From positions 485,065,594 to 485,129,593 of the forward strand of contig CM041777.1 in the NCBI GenBank assembly GCA_023374045.1: a stretch of DNA of 64,000 bases. The letters run 5' to 3'. This document shows, in pieces, positions 11,428-24,500 of this stretch. Every line of letters starts with the position of its first letter. Positions within the stretch are counted from its first letter, which is position 1. Below the pieces are notes generated by a model. That model was not told where the DNA came from and did no database searches. It saw only the letters and a list, made by a program, of their open reading frames with translations. The stretch comes from Limonium bicolor. Its lineage: Eukaryota > Streptophyta > Magnoliopsida > Caryophyllales > Plumbaginaceae. A program made the position numbers and the translations under genes.

Positions 11428-11730
11428 AATACTGTATTTAGGAGTATGTATGTAGAAGAATGTACGAGCCACGATGTATTAGAGAAAACGAACATGTGTA
11501 TTCTTCATTCAATGAATGTATATCAATATATAAGTCATCTGTTTGTCTGTGTATATAAAGCATAACAAAAGATAAAACTACCAGAGATAAAAACTACCGA
11601 TAAACTAAACCTACAAATTGTAGAAAATCTAAACTACCAAAGCAAGATCTAAACAAACTTGTTAATAAGATGATTAAATAAATAGGCTATATAAGGGAAA
11701 GTATGGGCCACAGAAAGCCCAACTCCAATA
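11428..11730 (-). repeat. Copia 5' LTR
   Basis: This LTR carries the promoter for the element. On the minus strand it starts TATTGGAGTTGGGC. The segment TATATAAGGG (minus-strand complement CCCTTATATA, near 11693) is the most TATA-like stretch. Confidence 0.85.
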
Positions 11731-12740
11731 GACACTTTCCAAAAGGAGGGTGAATTACTATGGCTTTATTAGATACCAGTATAAGAGAGTTGAAATTCAA
11801 ACCTTTTTTCAAAATTCTTAAACCAAGAGTGTTCAATCTACCAACTACAAAAAAATAAAGAGTCTCTGTCATTGTGAGGTCTTTTATCTCCTTATCTATT
11901 GTGATCTTACTCCCATCTAAATTAAGTTGTTTATTTGAATCTTGTAGGTAGTATGAGTCCCTTCTTGATGGATTTTTTTTCTTTTCTCTTTCCTCTCCAA
12001 CTTTTTCTGCTCGTGGTTTCTCCTTTCTTCTCTATCTTTTGTCACAAATATATCTTATACTTGTCAAAACTTCCAACAATTTTTATTCAGTAAGGCCATA
12101 TTTTGGTTTGTTTTTGTGGTTTTGTTTCCGGATATGGACTGATCCACCGAAGTGGTGTCTTTTGTTAAGCTGTCAACTAATCCGTTGTCGATGCTAGTGA
12201 CAAAGGATGCTCAATCTTTTGTTGATTTCCTTTCGGTTTTAAGAAGCAGGTGGATTTCGTGGTTGCCTCTAAGGATCAAGAGAAGAATCATTTCATTTAT
12301 AGAGAAACAAAACGTGTGGAATATGACCCCGTGAGAGAAGCAATCCATGGCACACGTAGAAGGAGTGTTGTATCCAAAATTTTGAACCTGGGGATGAGCC
12401 CTAGAGCACAAATGCGGAAACAAAGGTAAAATGGTCAAAAGAAATATTGAAGTATTTCGATCTATCTTATCTTGAAGTTCAGTTTTTGTGTAAACATTAC
12501 CGATGATGTATTATGTAAAGTATTTCTTTTATTAATAACATGTTTTTTACATCGTATTAAGCCAAAAATTTATTTGCAAGTGCAATAAACCTATAAACCA
12601 AACTGAAGCTTCACAATGACATAAGATATGAAGTTTTTTTTTTCAAAAAGCCAGCCATCATATTAAGTGACAAAAATCTGATTGACATTACATATCCTAC
12701 ATCCAAACCTCCTACCCCAACCAAACAAGATGACAGAATG
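11731..12740. other. Unassigned intergenic sequence
   Basis: About 1 kb, AT-rich, with no domain I recognise on either strand. The short frames at 11687-11872, 12152-12334 and 12211-12438 overlap each other or the LTR and look like chance. Confidence 0.4.
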
Positions 12741-13017
12741 TAGTTGGGTGACCAACTATTCTTATCTGATAGACATCTGGTGAAAATATGTTATCCTTAC
12801 TGGCTGTGAAATCCCTAGGCAATAAATGCTGACCAAGCCCATAAGATAGATTATCATTAAAAAAAAAAGCAAAACACTAACTAAAAACTATAGTTGGGTG
12901 ACCAACTATCCTTATCTAATAGACATCTAGTGAAAAATATACTATCCTTACTTGTGAAATCCCTACGTGATCAATGCCAACCCAGGACATAAGATAGATT
13001 ATCATAAAAAAACTAAG
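12741..13017. repeat. 150-bp tandem duplication
   Basis: Two copies begin TAGTTGGGTGACCAACTA (itself a small palindrome) at 12741 and 12891. Both run through ATAAGATAGATTATCAT; the second copy is slightly shorter. They differ by scattered substitutions and small indels. No function is evident. Confidence 0.8.
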
Positions 13018-13184
13018 AAAATGCGATTACGACACCCCACTCTAATAGACATTACAAAGGTGGTCATCACAAATCCCAACTTCTTACCGCTTCCATCGTT
13101 GTACAACAATGATTTTAGCCCCAAAACATATGAGCATCCACATGGTAGTCACTGATGCATCCTATAACTGCAGCCCATCAAAGC

Positions 13185-14901
13185 CTAATATTCTCCGCGG
13201 CACCCAGTTGCTACTGAAACACCAGCTCTAGCTACCGTATTTGGCATTTGGAGTCTACATCCCAGTGTAGACTTTGAAGCTTCACCTATAAGATCAAGAC
13301 AAAACCAGAATAGTTGTCCCCGGTTATATTGCAACAGCTTGCAATCGATCTGTGAAGAGAAGAATGAAAAAGGGGAGAATGAGAGAGCCTGGAGAATGAA
13401 GATTTCTTTACTAATCAAGTATGTATGTAGAACTATACAAGAGATCTTATACATATAGGAAGGAGGGAGAGACAATACAAAACATGACGGACCCCCCCCC
13501 CCCAAGGTGTAGAATTGATAGCCATTCCAGCCATGTGAATAGTTACTTGTTACTAAAGGAATATAGGGCATTAGAAATTCCTATATGATTGAATTTGTCT
13601 TGGTAGCGCTTCCCTTGATGACTCTTTGTTAACAAAACTTCTAACTGAGAATTAGTAGATATGTGTTGGACATTGATCATACCACTTCATATTTGATCTG
13701 GAACGTAATGACAATCATTCTTCACATGCTTAGTTCTTTCATGAAAAATTAGGTCCTTATCATTCTAGACAGCTGACTTATTGTCACAATGAATTGGAAT
13801 GGGACCAATAGTATCAATGCTCAATTCAGATAGAAGTCTAGTGAGCCGAGCAAGTTCAGCAACTTTACGCATGGCGCTATATTCTGCTTCAACTGAAGAA
13901 AGAGAAACACATGGCTGTTTCTTTGATTTCCAAGAGATAAGGAAGCCTCCAAACAGGAAAAAGAACCTGCTAACTGACCACCTTGTTAGAGGGCAAGCAG
14001 AGAAATCTGAGTCACAATAACCTACTAGGTCCATAGAAGGTCTGTTGTTGAGAGCTATTTTGTTTCCAACCATGCCTTTGACAAATTGTAGAACATGCAG
14101 TGTCACTTGCATATGAGCATCTTAAGAATACTACAAAAATTGGCTAAGATGTTACACACTGAAGTTTAAGTTAGGTTGAGTGTTTGTTAAGTAATTTAGT
14201 TTATCAATAAGCGTTCAATAATCTTGGATCAGAAAGCAAAGTCCCACTATTGGGTAAAAACTTTGTGCCTGGTTCAATAGGACTAACAACTTCATTGTCA
14301 GAGATGAGGTCATACTCTTTTACAAATTTCATATTGTACTTTTGTTAGGTTATTAACAAGCCCTAGTCATTTCTTTGAAATTCTAACCCAAGGAAATAAT
14401 GAAGGGTGCCAAGGTTTTTGATCAGAAATTCAATTCAAGGCTTTGTTTAAGGGATTGTATCTCCAATTTGTTACTGGCGTAGGTCATCCACAAAAATTCC
14501 AGTATAAACTATAGAGTCTTTGTTCTTCTTCATGTACAAGGAGCAGTCATTGTAAGAGTTAACATAACCTTGGGCTTTGAGAAAAGATGCCAACCTTGCA
14601 TACCATTGTCTAGATGCTTGTTTCAAACCATACAATGATCTTTTAGTCAGCAAACTAAATCTTCTCTTGTAACCTCCAATCCTTGAGGGATCTTCATGTA
14701 CATCTCCTCATCAAGAGTGCCATGGAGAAACGTGTTATTTACATACAACTGATCAATGCACTATCCTCTTTTAACTGATATTGTCGGAAGAGTTCTTATA
14801 GATGTCATGTGAATAACAAGTGAGAAAGTTTATGTGCACTCCACACCATCCTTTTGTGTATATCCCTTGACGACCAAACGAGATTTGTCTCTCAAGACTT
14901 C
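13185..14901 (-). mobile_element. Truncated Ty1/copia retrotransposon (RT-RNase H and 3' LTR)
   Basis: The minus strand holds the second half of a copia pol. Reverse transcriptase pieces (about 14900-14400) include LTKRSLYGLKQASRQWY and an intact FVDDL active-site stretch at about 14480. RNase H (14112 to about 13640) has YCDSDFSACPLTRWSVS, SVEAEYSAM and HERTKHVKND. A G-rich tract (C run at 13493-13504 on the plus strand) marks the purine tract, so the 3' LTR should lie at about 13185-13490. The element stops abruptly at 14901 where an Ogre-like LTR begins. Gag, protease, integrase and the 5' LTR are missing. It is a different family from the copia at 6605. Confidence 0.8.
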
Positions 14902-15547
14902 TGTGAGCCTCAGTTGTTGAACCCCTATCCTATGTTGATTCAGGTCGATTAGGATTTGGTCGGGTTCTAGGTCCACTTATAACCTAAGCTTAATAACCAT
15001 GTCATAAACATTAATTATTAAATTCTAAGTTAGCTCACTGGAACCTATTATGAGTTGCCGCCTAATTTTAACCTAGGGTAAATTAGGAAAGGTAGAGTTT
15101 GGGTTTGGAGGCTTAGTATTCGACTTTTCCGGGTTTAATTTACTTTCACTCCCTTTCTAAGTTTTTTTCCTCCACTTAAACATATTCGACCTATTAAGAT
15201 ATTTTTTTATCCTCAGTGCGCATGTTTCTGATTAAAAAAAACGTTGTTTGACTGAAATTTAAAGTGGAAATTAAAGATAACCAAATTAGGGTTTCTGAGG
15301 CCAAATTACGTCAAATTTGGTTCTGTCTGTGGCTGTAGACCTAATATCCGAACCCACGGACCCTACTTAAGCTAATTAATCATAAAAGTTGAAATTATGA
15401 GAAAACAAGAATTTAAAATGTTCAGGGCCACGGACAGGGAGTCCGTGGGCCCGGACATTAGTTTCAAACCCTTAAATTTGAAAATAAAAATATCCCGCCA
15501 CTGTCTGAGAGCATCTGAGCTTACGGACAGTGCGTTTGGGACCCCGG
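14902..15547 (-). mobile_element. Ogre/Tat-like LTR, truncated fragment
   Basis: On the minus strand this matches the right part of the LTR at 38928-40721 and ends with the same GAGGCTCACA terminus. Shared blocks include the motif GGCGGCAACTC (TGGCGACTC in the other copy), GGTTCCAGTGAGC and clusters of TCCGTGG. It starts with TGTGAGCC on the plus strand beside copia sequence, so the true LTR end is preserved there. The other side is cut at 15547 by a Del-type LTR. Only about 650 of roughly 1,790 bp remain. Confidence 0.7.
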
Positions 15548-16645
15548 TGTAACACCCCCAACTCATAAAACCGGGATTATCGCCCAACCTTCAAGTACTA
15601 ATATTAACAATGCAGCGGAAATTTCTACAACAGTTGGTGTTACCGCCATTAGTCACCCACGTGACTAACTAGGAATACTAAATTCTCCAAGATCTAGCTA
15701 CGGTCTGATGTACCCAAATATACTGAACTTAAGTATACACAAAGCCTTAACTAAAATACATATATAAAATACAAATATCTCTCATCCTAATACAACTTAC
15801 TACAACTTCTACCATCTACAAAACGAGTGTACATGCACATCTCGTATAACAAAAAGGAAACCCGAAGAACGTCTACCCACTCCTACTCTCAGGACGGTCA
15901 TCTTCTGTCGTTTACCTGAAAAATATAATATGGATGCCCCGAGGGGCTCAGCACCTTTGCTGGTACGGTTAATGTGTAGCCCCCAAGCTAACGAGGCTAC
16001 GCACGACTATTTTGTCGTATGCATGCGATTAATTATTCATACAACAATAATAAGAAGTATAATTAAACACAACACGATCATGTGAACAATCACAGCTCAA
16101 ACACATTGAATGACTTAAAAAGCGTTCCTTAAGTAAGGGAGTTAGCTTTTTAACTCCTTAAATTGAGAATTGTTTAATTCTCATATTCAACCTTATCTCA
16201 AATATATCAATCGTTCTTTAATTAGATTTGGTTGTCTCTTATTCCATTGTTTATCTTTGTTGGGTCAAAAGTAACCCTAGCCTATGAGCTATTAACTCCA
16301 TTGGGTTAAAAAACAATATTTCTTAAATTTGGGACTTAGGAGATCCCACAGCATCATCTTAATCTGGCCTCCCACCTCGAACTGTAATTCAAGGTGGCCG
16401 GGTTAGTTTGTCGACCCTAGGCGACAAGTCCGAAGACAAGTCTCATTTGGAAGCCAGCGCTAATAAAAGGTAACTGATCTCGCCAACAAACATGCATGAC
16501 TGGACCGTTATGAATTCCTCACCCCCCCAAGTTCCAGTTAGTTGAAGTCTCGAAGACATTGTTTGTTAGTTAAACCTCTTTTGGTTATTAACAAACTAGT
16601 ATTAGGAAGTGTTCAATGTTCTCATACAATTGTTTACTAAACATA
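15548..16645 (-). repeat. Del/Tekay-type LTR fragment (copy D)
   Basis: The plus strand begins TGTAACACCCCC, the inverted 3' end of this LTR type. The usual landmarks follow: the GCAGCGGAA motif (about 15611), the covarying hairpin (15648-15669), ATCAGACCGT (inverted, about 15692), and the CCCC/GGGG hairpin with its CAGGTAAACG neighbour (about 15910-15950). At 16646 a CACTA terminus interrupts it, and the rest of the LTR is not seen in the window. Confidence 0.7.
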
Positions 16646-16885
16646 CACTAGTAGAAAAAAGAGTTTATAACATGATTGTTTTACCTTATATAACACGGTT
16701 ATGTGGGGTGTTATATATTGCAGTCGTATAAAGTATTGTATTTTATAACACGGTTGTTTCAACTACAACCGTGTTATAAAATGGACTACCACTATGTTAA
16801 TTTTGGAGCGAAACAAGTTTTATAACACGGTTGTACTAAGGAACCGTGTTATAAAATGTTGTACCCGCCAAATTCTAACTGTTTT

Positions 16886-19800
16886 TGTAACACCCCAACC
16901 GCTAATCCTTTCATTGTCCTCTAATCATTCCCATAATTACCTTACTCGCAGCGGAATACTTACCTACTCCCGGCGGGTGATACAACGCCGTTAACCATCC
17001 ACGGTTAACAAGGCTACCACTACTTACCATATCGGTCTGATGATTAGAAAAATGCATACATACTGCTTACTTACAATACCAAATACTTACTTACATTTGA
17101 TTACCGAGTACCCAAGTTTTACGAATTACATTCCAAGGCTACTTCCCAAAAATGAAGAGTTTATACATCCTCTCCTTACTATCCAATTAAGAATTCAATA
17201 TCCAAAAAGGTGTACCACATGGTACACCGGCTACACAAAAAGGCCTTAGCCGTGTACAACTCAGTACACCGTTTCAGTCCTATTAACTACCAAAAAGAAT
17301 CACATCCCGTCCTTACCCTTCCGTCACGCCTCGCGGGTACCTGTGGAGTAAAAACATTCCCCCTAGGGGGTCAGCTTACGCTGCATATGATAACCGCATA
17401 CCCCGCGTGCTAGCGAGGGTACGCCAATTAATTGGTCGAGTACATGCGGTTCGTTTCATTCGTACATACATACATGCTTTATACAATACAAAACAATACA
17501 ATACATTCCATACACAAGGCATACATACATACAATACATACAAGGAAGACAATTCAAGTCAACCGTCCATACTTACCATACTCACCGCATTACGGAGATA
17601 CAATTCTCCAATACATACAAAGGTCTTGTTAGCCTCATTACACACCCGGGTTAATCGGGTGTTCAATACTCTTTTACTCCGGGTCGATGACTTACAATAG
17701 TCAAGACCAATACAAATACAATACTTACTTCTTACATACTTTACTTCCAGTTAAGTCGGTATGACCTCCGGGCAGGGATTACTACATCCCACCACCGGGC
17801 TTTAGGGTGGCCCACTAATCCAGGATGCTACCCATTCAAGGGAATTGGTCCATGGAAAAGATTATAGCCAGGATTCGGATCCAACCTCTTGTGTTTTCTT
17901 ATCCTCACACGTGGCCGAAACTATATCGGGCTTCTACTCATTCCATATATACTCTTTACTCATGTTAGGAGTTAGTTCGTTAGGAATTAGTAGAAGTCCA
18001 TACTTTCTTCCATACATACATACAATACACAAGTACTCATACTTACACATACACTTCATTTCCTTCATCATTTTTCATGAATTAACAACTAAATGTTCAA
18101 GAAGATTCAACAAGAACAAAATAGTTCAAACACAGTTTAAGTGCAATATAAGTCCGATTCGTGCATTTATCTTATTGGTGATCACATAAGCACACAAATC
18201 GGGGTAACCAAGTTAGGATACAGGGCATGAAGAAATCATACCGTTCACCGACGTTTTCGTACTACCGAGTTCCTTCAACGTGCAACTATTCGATTCTTAT
18301 ACATACATGAAGTAGTATGATCAATGATCCATTATTGATCTACTTACTCCTTCATTGATACCTTCTATATATACTTACTACTTCCTTACTTTCTTACTTA
18401 GTTTTAGACCATTCTTTTCTTTACTACTTCTTACATTGTTGCCTTACTCATTTACTTACCTTCTTACCATTTTACTCATTAATGGTGTATTACTACATAC
18501 ATATGCTTATATTTGTATAGACATATGTATATACATATGATAACTATAATCATATCATAAAACATTTTTTTTTTACTCGACCGAACTTGTAAGTCCGGTC
18601 GCAAGTTCGGTCCAAGTCAGTAGGTTACATCGCGTGAAAATTCCAGGGCCGACCGACCTTGCAAGTCGGTCCCAAGGTCGGTCCATTCCAGCAAGTTTCG
18701 TACTTGAAAATTTTAGCCCGACCGACTTGTAAGTCCGGTCGCAAGGTCGGTCCATTCCAGTAGCTCGCCTTACGGGAATTTTTCTGGCCGACCGAACTTG
18801 CAAGTCCGGTCACAAGTTCGGTCCATTCCAGAAGGTTTCTGACGGGAGAAATTTCTGGTCCAACCGAACTTGCAAGTCCGGTCGCAAGGTCGGTTGATTC
18901 CAGAAGGTTTCCCGTCTTGTAAATCTGGGCTCGACCGACCTTGCAAGTTCGGTCCTAAGGTCGGTCCGGCCCAGTACTTCAGTTTTAAAATATGTTTTTG
19001 GTGTTTCCTTTACCCATTGTTTCCCCAATCTTTACCATTACTTCCCCACATGATTTAGCACTAATTAAACACTCTAAATCACCTTAGTTCATACACCAAA
19101 CTTGCTACTCAATTCCTACACAACTTACACCAATTTTCATTAACTCAATTCAACACTTACATTAGTTTGTATCCCCTAGTGCAATAGATTTTTCTTCTCT
19201 CAAATGCTACAGATTTTCAATCAATCTTCTACATTCCATTACTCTCCCAACTAATGCTACTCCTAGCATTTGAAATACATTACTTTACACCCTATCTCTT
19301 CCCATTATCACACTCATCTCCAAATCTGTTTCAAACTACAAAACACTCCTCAAATACACCTAGTTATCTCCTAGGTTACTTCCTCTTCTTAAACACTTAA
19401 GTCCTCTCATTCCTACACAAAATTTGACATAGTCTCCCCTATAATTCTTACTTGCTCACACACTATTTCAGCTCACAATTCCACATTCTCACAACCTGTT
19501 TACACAATACACCATACTCACATAATAACACTACTACAACAACAATAAAATTCTGCACACATACACATACTACCCATGGTTTTTCCCAAGCTTTTAAACA
19601 TCATTTAAAAACTTCAAAACTGTTATAACTTCATTACTCATTATACTACAATATACTCACTACTCATTACTCAATTCACTACTCACTATTTACTACTCCC
19701 AAAAACTGTTACAATACACAATACAAACTAGCTCAAGGTAAGAGACTTTACCTTGTTCTTTCTAGTTTTCTTCCTTTACTTTCCTTCTCTTCTTCCTTCT

Positions 19801-20900
19801 TTCCTTCTTCTTTGTTCTTCCTCACACAATGCACAATACTACAACCACCATACCAATACACTCTACCATTTAACATTCATTTTTGCACTAACCCTAGAAT
19901 TTAATGTTTTAGGGTTTAGAAAAGAGTATTACCTTTCAATGGATGAATGGAGTTCTTGAATGGCAAAAGAACAAGGTTCCTAGCCCCACAAGAGGGTCAA
20001 AATCGGCTGGAACAAGGAGGGCCAAGAGCTCAAAAACTGAAAATCCTTATAAAGCCAATGAGAGCTAGAACTGAAGGATTTTCGAAATTCTTTTTACCTC
20101 AAGATGATAAGGAGGTGAAGGGCTTCTAATGGTGGCCTCAAATCTTCCAATGGTGAATATCCATAAAATCGAAAATGAAGCTTTTGGATTTTTGAAAGGA
20201 GGGAAATGTTCTCCTTTGCAAGGGGATTCCAATGGTACTAATTTGTAATTTTTGGAGCAAGACTAAGGGTTAACAAGAGGAGAGAATGTGAGAGTTGAGT
20301 GAGTCTTCTCCTTTATCCATGGATGTCGCAAGGTAGAAGAAGAAGGGAGAAAAGAGAGAATAGAGGGAGGGGCTACGTGAGAGGAAGAGGGGTGAGGAGA
20401 GAGGGTAATTTTTTTTGCTTTTATTTACTTTGTTTGTCTTTTAGCACATAAGAAGAAATAAAGAGAGGGAGGGAGAGCTGGCCGCCCCCTACACACAGAC
20501 ACACTCTCATTTTTTTTATTTGCAAAGTGGACACACTTAGTTTGTTTATTTACATTCTCACCCCACACTTCCCGGTTGTTACGGTTCTTACTAACCGGCG
20601 GTACCTGTTTTCCGGAATTTTCTCTTGTTAATTACTTTTATTGGTTCTAAAGCTTCACTAATATTTATTAATGATTATTTAGTTGACCAAAATTGTTACG
20701 AGTATATTTGACCCGCTTAAAGTCATGTTTTCCCGGTTTCCTCGAAAAACGCGCTTTAAGGTTCATTTGTGCTTTTAACCCATTTTAAAGGTCCGTTTTC
20801 TTCGGGATTTGTTCCCTCGTATTTATTTAAGTGTAATTAAGCTTTTTTAAAAAATATAATTAGCCTAATTAATCACTGTTTTTAATTACGGGGTATTTCA
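16886..20900 (-). repeat. Solo LTR, Del/Tekay type (copy C), with 5-bp target duplication
   Basis: The plus strand runs from TGTAACACCCC to GGGGTATTTCA and is bounded on both sides by GTTTT (16881-16885 and 20901-20905). This is a clean 5-bp duplication, so a whole element inserted here and was later reduced to one 4,015-bp LTR by recombination. Orientation is minus, because the related LTR at 25315 is followed by a primer site in the opposite reading. Landmarks are the terminal hairpin (16990-17009), the CCCC/GGGG hairpin (about 17356-17376) and a hairpin minisatellite (18575-18975). It has no coding capacity; short frames inside it look like chance. Confidence 0.85.
18575..18975 (-). repeat. 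LTR minisatellite of GACCG...CGGTC hairpins (copy C)
   Basis: Six units of about 70 bp each hold GACCGAC or GACCGAAC, then TTGCAAGTC, then GGTC-rich inverse sequence ending near TCCATTCCAG. Each can form a GC-rich hairpin in an otherwise AT-rich LTR. Equivalent arrays with different arm sequence lie in copies E and F. Confidence 0.8.
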
Positions 20901-21538
20901 GTTTTATAACACGGTTCCTTAGTATAATCATGATATAAACCGTCAATCCCATCATTTATTAACTCTTTTATAACACGCTTACACTAATCAACCGTGTTAT
21001 AAAACTCATTAAAAAGATTTCAGTTCCCCCTGTACAGTAGCTATCAATCCCTGCCTATTACACAACATACATTAAATGTGCAGTCACACTAACTTCCAAG
21101 AAGTGTCCGAATCCATTTGTCATATATTCGTTGTTATGTTGCATAAATTCAACAACAATCCCACAATTTCTTATGCACTGTATGCCTTTACAAAAATAGA
21201 AACTACTGCATAATTACATGACTATAAGCAATCTAAAAGTATCATACAAACACAAGTGTGAAAAAAAATACTGAATCAATTCTTCTCTTATAAGGTCGAC
21301 TTCCTTCATGGTGTGGCTATCCACAACATAGAAAGGAATTCATACACCTGATATTTAAACCAATAGAAATTAATATAAGAACAAGTATACAGAATACAGT
21401 TAAGAAGTGTTCAAGAAAGCAACTAAAATTACTACACTTTACTGACCTACGCGCTAGAATAAAGTGCAAAATAACAAGTGTGAAGTGCACATTGCAGCGC
21501 AAAAAACAGAGATAAAGCACCCTGAATGCAGCACCTAG

Positions 21539-24500
21539 TGAAATACCCCTAACCTTAAAAACTTAATTAAATGATCTATTAATGATCTAAGAAGGTTAAT
21601 AATCATATTAATACCATTGGGGAACAATCTAAAGATCTCAACAAGGCAAAACATGCCTTAAGATTGGTAAAGCAAAAATATGCTTTAAGACACCATAGAG
21701 ATTGTATGACCTCAATTAGGATCCAAAGTGGATTCCTAAGTATTAAAATTAAGTAATGAAAACTATAAAACTATTCTCAAAGAAAACCAAGCTCAAAAAC
21801 ATGTTCAAACACAAATTGTGCTTTAAAACTCCTTAAAGCACGTTTTTGAGAAATTTGAATTTCTGAGTGGGTTTTGAGTGGAGTTAGGCATTGGATTAGA
21901 CCTTGTTATAATAATGTACTATAATGTACCACATTAGAATGTCTAGTTCCAAGATTTTCAAAAAAATCACAAATATGGCATTCATTTGTGAATAGTAACC
22001 GAAATAGTGCATTTTTAAGCAATATTGACCAAGTCAAGTCAATGGTCAAGACTTGACCCATTCTTATCCTAAATGAGGCAGCAGCATTAAGGGTGGAGGA
22101 CAGCACATCAACCTTTAACTAAAATATCTAGCCAATTTGGTGAATCACCACTTTATTATTCCATTTAATACTTTTCATTCCTTAAAACACAAAATCTTGC
22201 TTTCTCTTTCCTCTTGTCCCATTCCAGCCGAGTACCCAGTAGTTCCTAAAGCTCTCAAACTGTGTTCTTGAGTAATCAAGGCAAATACAACTTATTCCCA
22301 CCTAAGGTAATGGTTTAAGGCATATTTTAGCTTTTTTCTTCTTCATCTCTTCATCACCTACACATGGAACTAATAATCTATCACTTTCCATAGCTAAATG
22401 TCAGTATTTTAACCCTTGAACAAAAGCTATTCTCGGCTGAAGCAACCCTTGGGACCAAGGTGGTCAAAATTTCCATTATAAGGTAAAAACATACCTTAAG
22501 GAGTTTCCTCTTTTGTCCGGTATTCTTGGTCTGTTTTCTATGAGTTTATATACTCATAATCTTCATATTTTCATGTTGGTTCAGTGTGTTAACCACTTGG
22601 AGCAAGAGTGGCCGAAAACCAAGAGAAAATTCATACTTTAAGGCATTTTCCAAGGTAAAATCTATTACCATAGCACCTTGCTGTTGTCTAGCTATTCCCC
22701 ATGTTTTTATGGTGAATTTAACACCATATGGTGTTCTTTATTCAGGCCGAAACCATCTTGAGACTACCTTTCCTTTCTAAGGTGATTTTTGGCTTAAATC
22801 TTACATTAAATTGTTCCTTATGGTTAGATCATGCTTGGAGTGTAACCATATCTTATTTTGGTGTATTAAACATGTTAAAGTGCTGGCTTGATTTTTCCTC
22901 CAAGCTGTCGTGAGGGTATTAGGTCATTAGGCACCTAAATCAATGTATAAATACCTTAAACTTATGTTATTATGATTTTTCAGCTCATATAATATATGTG
23001 CCGTGAGAGGAGTTATTTAAATGGTTGATTATAACCTAAGTATGGGAAAAAATGACTTAGATAAATTAAGCTAATCATTTAAGTGATTTAATTAACATAA
23101 TGGTCAAATTATGACATTATGTGGAAGAATTATTAATGTTGGAGTAAGGCCGAGAGTTTATAGTAATTTTTAAGCTATTTATGTGTAATTTTATGTTATA
23201 AAGCAAAGTTGTAATAAGGCCATGTCATTAGGCCATTTTAATTTAAGTTTAAAAGCTTATTTAATTTAATTTATGCATAGCATTAAGTTTGGGTTCAAAC
23301 GGTAATTACTAGTATTATTTAAAGCCGTGGGCATAAATAAAAGAATTTAGGATTTTTAAATGAATTTAAATAAAAATTATAACATTTTATAAAGTTTTGT
23401 GTCAAAATTGTAAAAATAAGAAAGTATAGGGTATAGGTAGTAATTACCGAGAGTTTAGGTTCAAATTGGAATTAGAAGTCAAAGTTGACTATATAGGAGA
23501 CTTTGACCAAGTTTGGAGAGTTTATGGAATTAAAATACTACCTTATATAAGTTAGTTATTAAATTGTAAAAGATTTATAAGAGTTGGGTGATATTGCAAT
23601 TTCCGAAACTTAAGGGTACCAAATGGGGTTTAGAACAGACCTTGGGTTATTAGGAATTTTTAGGGGTTTATTTGGCTAAATTTGGAGTTAATATGAATTA
23701 TATAAGTATAATATATGATATTTTATATCATTGTTACAAATGGGTAATATGGGGTATACATCGTAAATATTGAAATTATAAGGTTAGGAATGATATTTAT
23801 AACCTTTTGGTATAGTTTGGTAATTTTTGGAGTTATATATAAGGTTTTATTAAGATATATGTATAATATATAGTTTTAATGACATTAGAAAACTATATGT
23901 TATAAAATGGGGAGATTTGGTAATTATACAAAGTTGGGTGGTAGGAATTAAATTAGAACAGACCCTAGGGTCTGTTCGGCAATTATAAGCCATTATAACC
24001 ATAGGTTATAATTATACTAAGGTTTAAGGATTATAATATAAGATATATATTATAAGTGTAAGAATGGAATATAATTTGGGGTTGATTTGTAAATTATGGA
24101 AGTATAGTGGAATTAAATAAAAACCGAGAAGAGTATGGTCTGTTTGGTATTTTGTAACAACTTATAACTATAGGTTATAATTGTTTTAATGACATAAATG
24201 TCATAATATATGTTATATAACTATAATATAACATTACATAAATTATGTGGTGGATTTTGTAAATATTTAAGAAAACAAGTGCTGTTCGGTAATAATGGGC
24301 ATTTTTGAATAATAATTTATAATATGGTTTTTAATGTTATAAGGGTTGTAACATTTATAATATAAGAAATATTCGTTAAAAGAGAATGAATGTATTATAA
24401 AGACTTACCATATAATAAATGGTCTCATAGTATATTATATATATATATATGTTATGGAGTGGAAAATACAATATGGTTCAATAACCATATATTATCATAA

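Larger units (their letters stand above)
6605..11730 (-). mobile_element. Ty1/copia retrotransposon, full length but inactive
   Basis: Two direct LTRs (6605-6907 and 11428-11730, 303 bp each) flank minus-strand gag and pol relics in copia order: gag, protease, integrase, reverse transcriptase, RNase H. A tRNA-Met type primer site lies just inside the 5' LTR and a purine tract just inside the 3' LTR. By hand count the LTRs differ at about 22 of 303 positions (about 7%), so this is not a recent insertion. No 5-bp target duplication is visible at these boundaries. Every domain is split by stops or frameshifts, so it cannot make its own proteins. Confidence 0.9.
16646..21538. mobile_element. CACTA-type transposon interrupted by a solo LTR; right end not seen
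   Basis: CACTAGTAGAAAAAAGAG at 16646-16663 is a CACTA left terminus. Palindromic subterminal motifs of the form TATAACACGGTTG ... CAACCGTGTTATA follow on both sides of the nested LTR (16695-16860 and 20905-21003), which shows that the two sides belong together. The rest of the right portion (to 21538) is non-coding. It stops where another LTR starts (TGAAATACCCC at 21539), so the right terminus is lost or lies elsewhere. No transposase frame remains. Confidence 0.7.
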
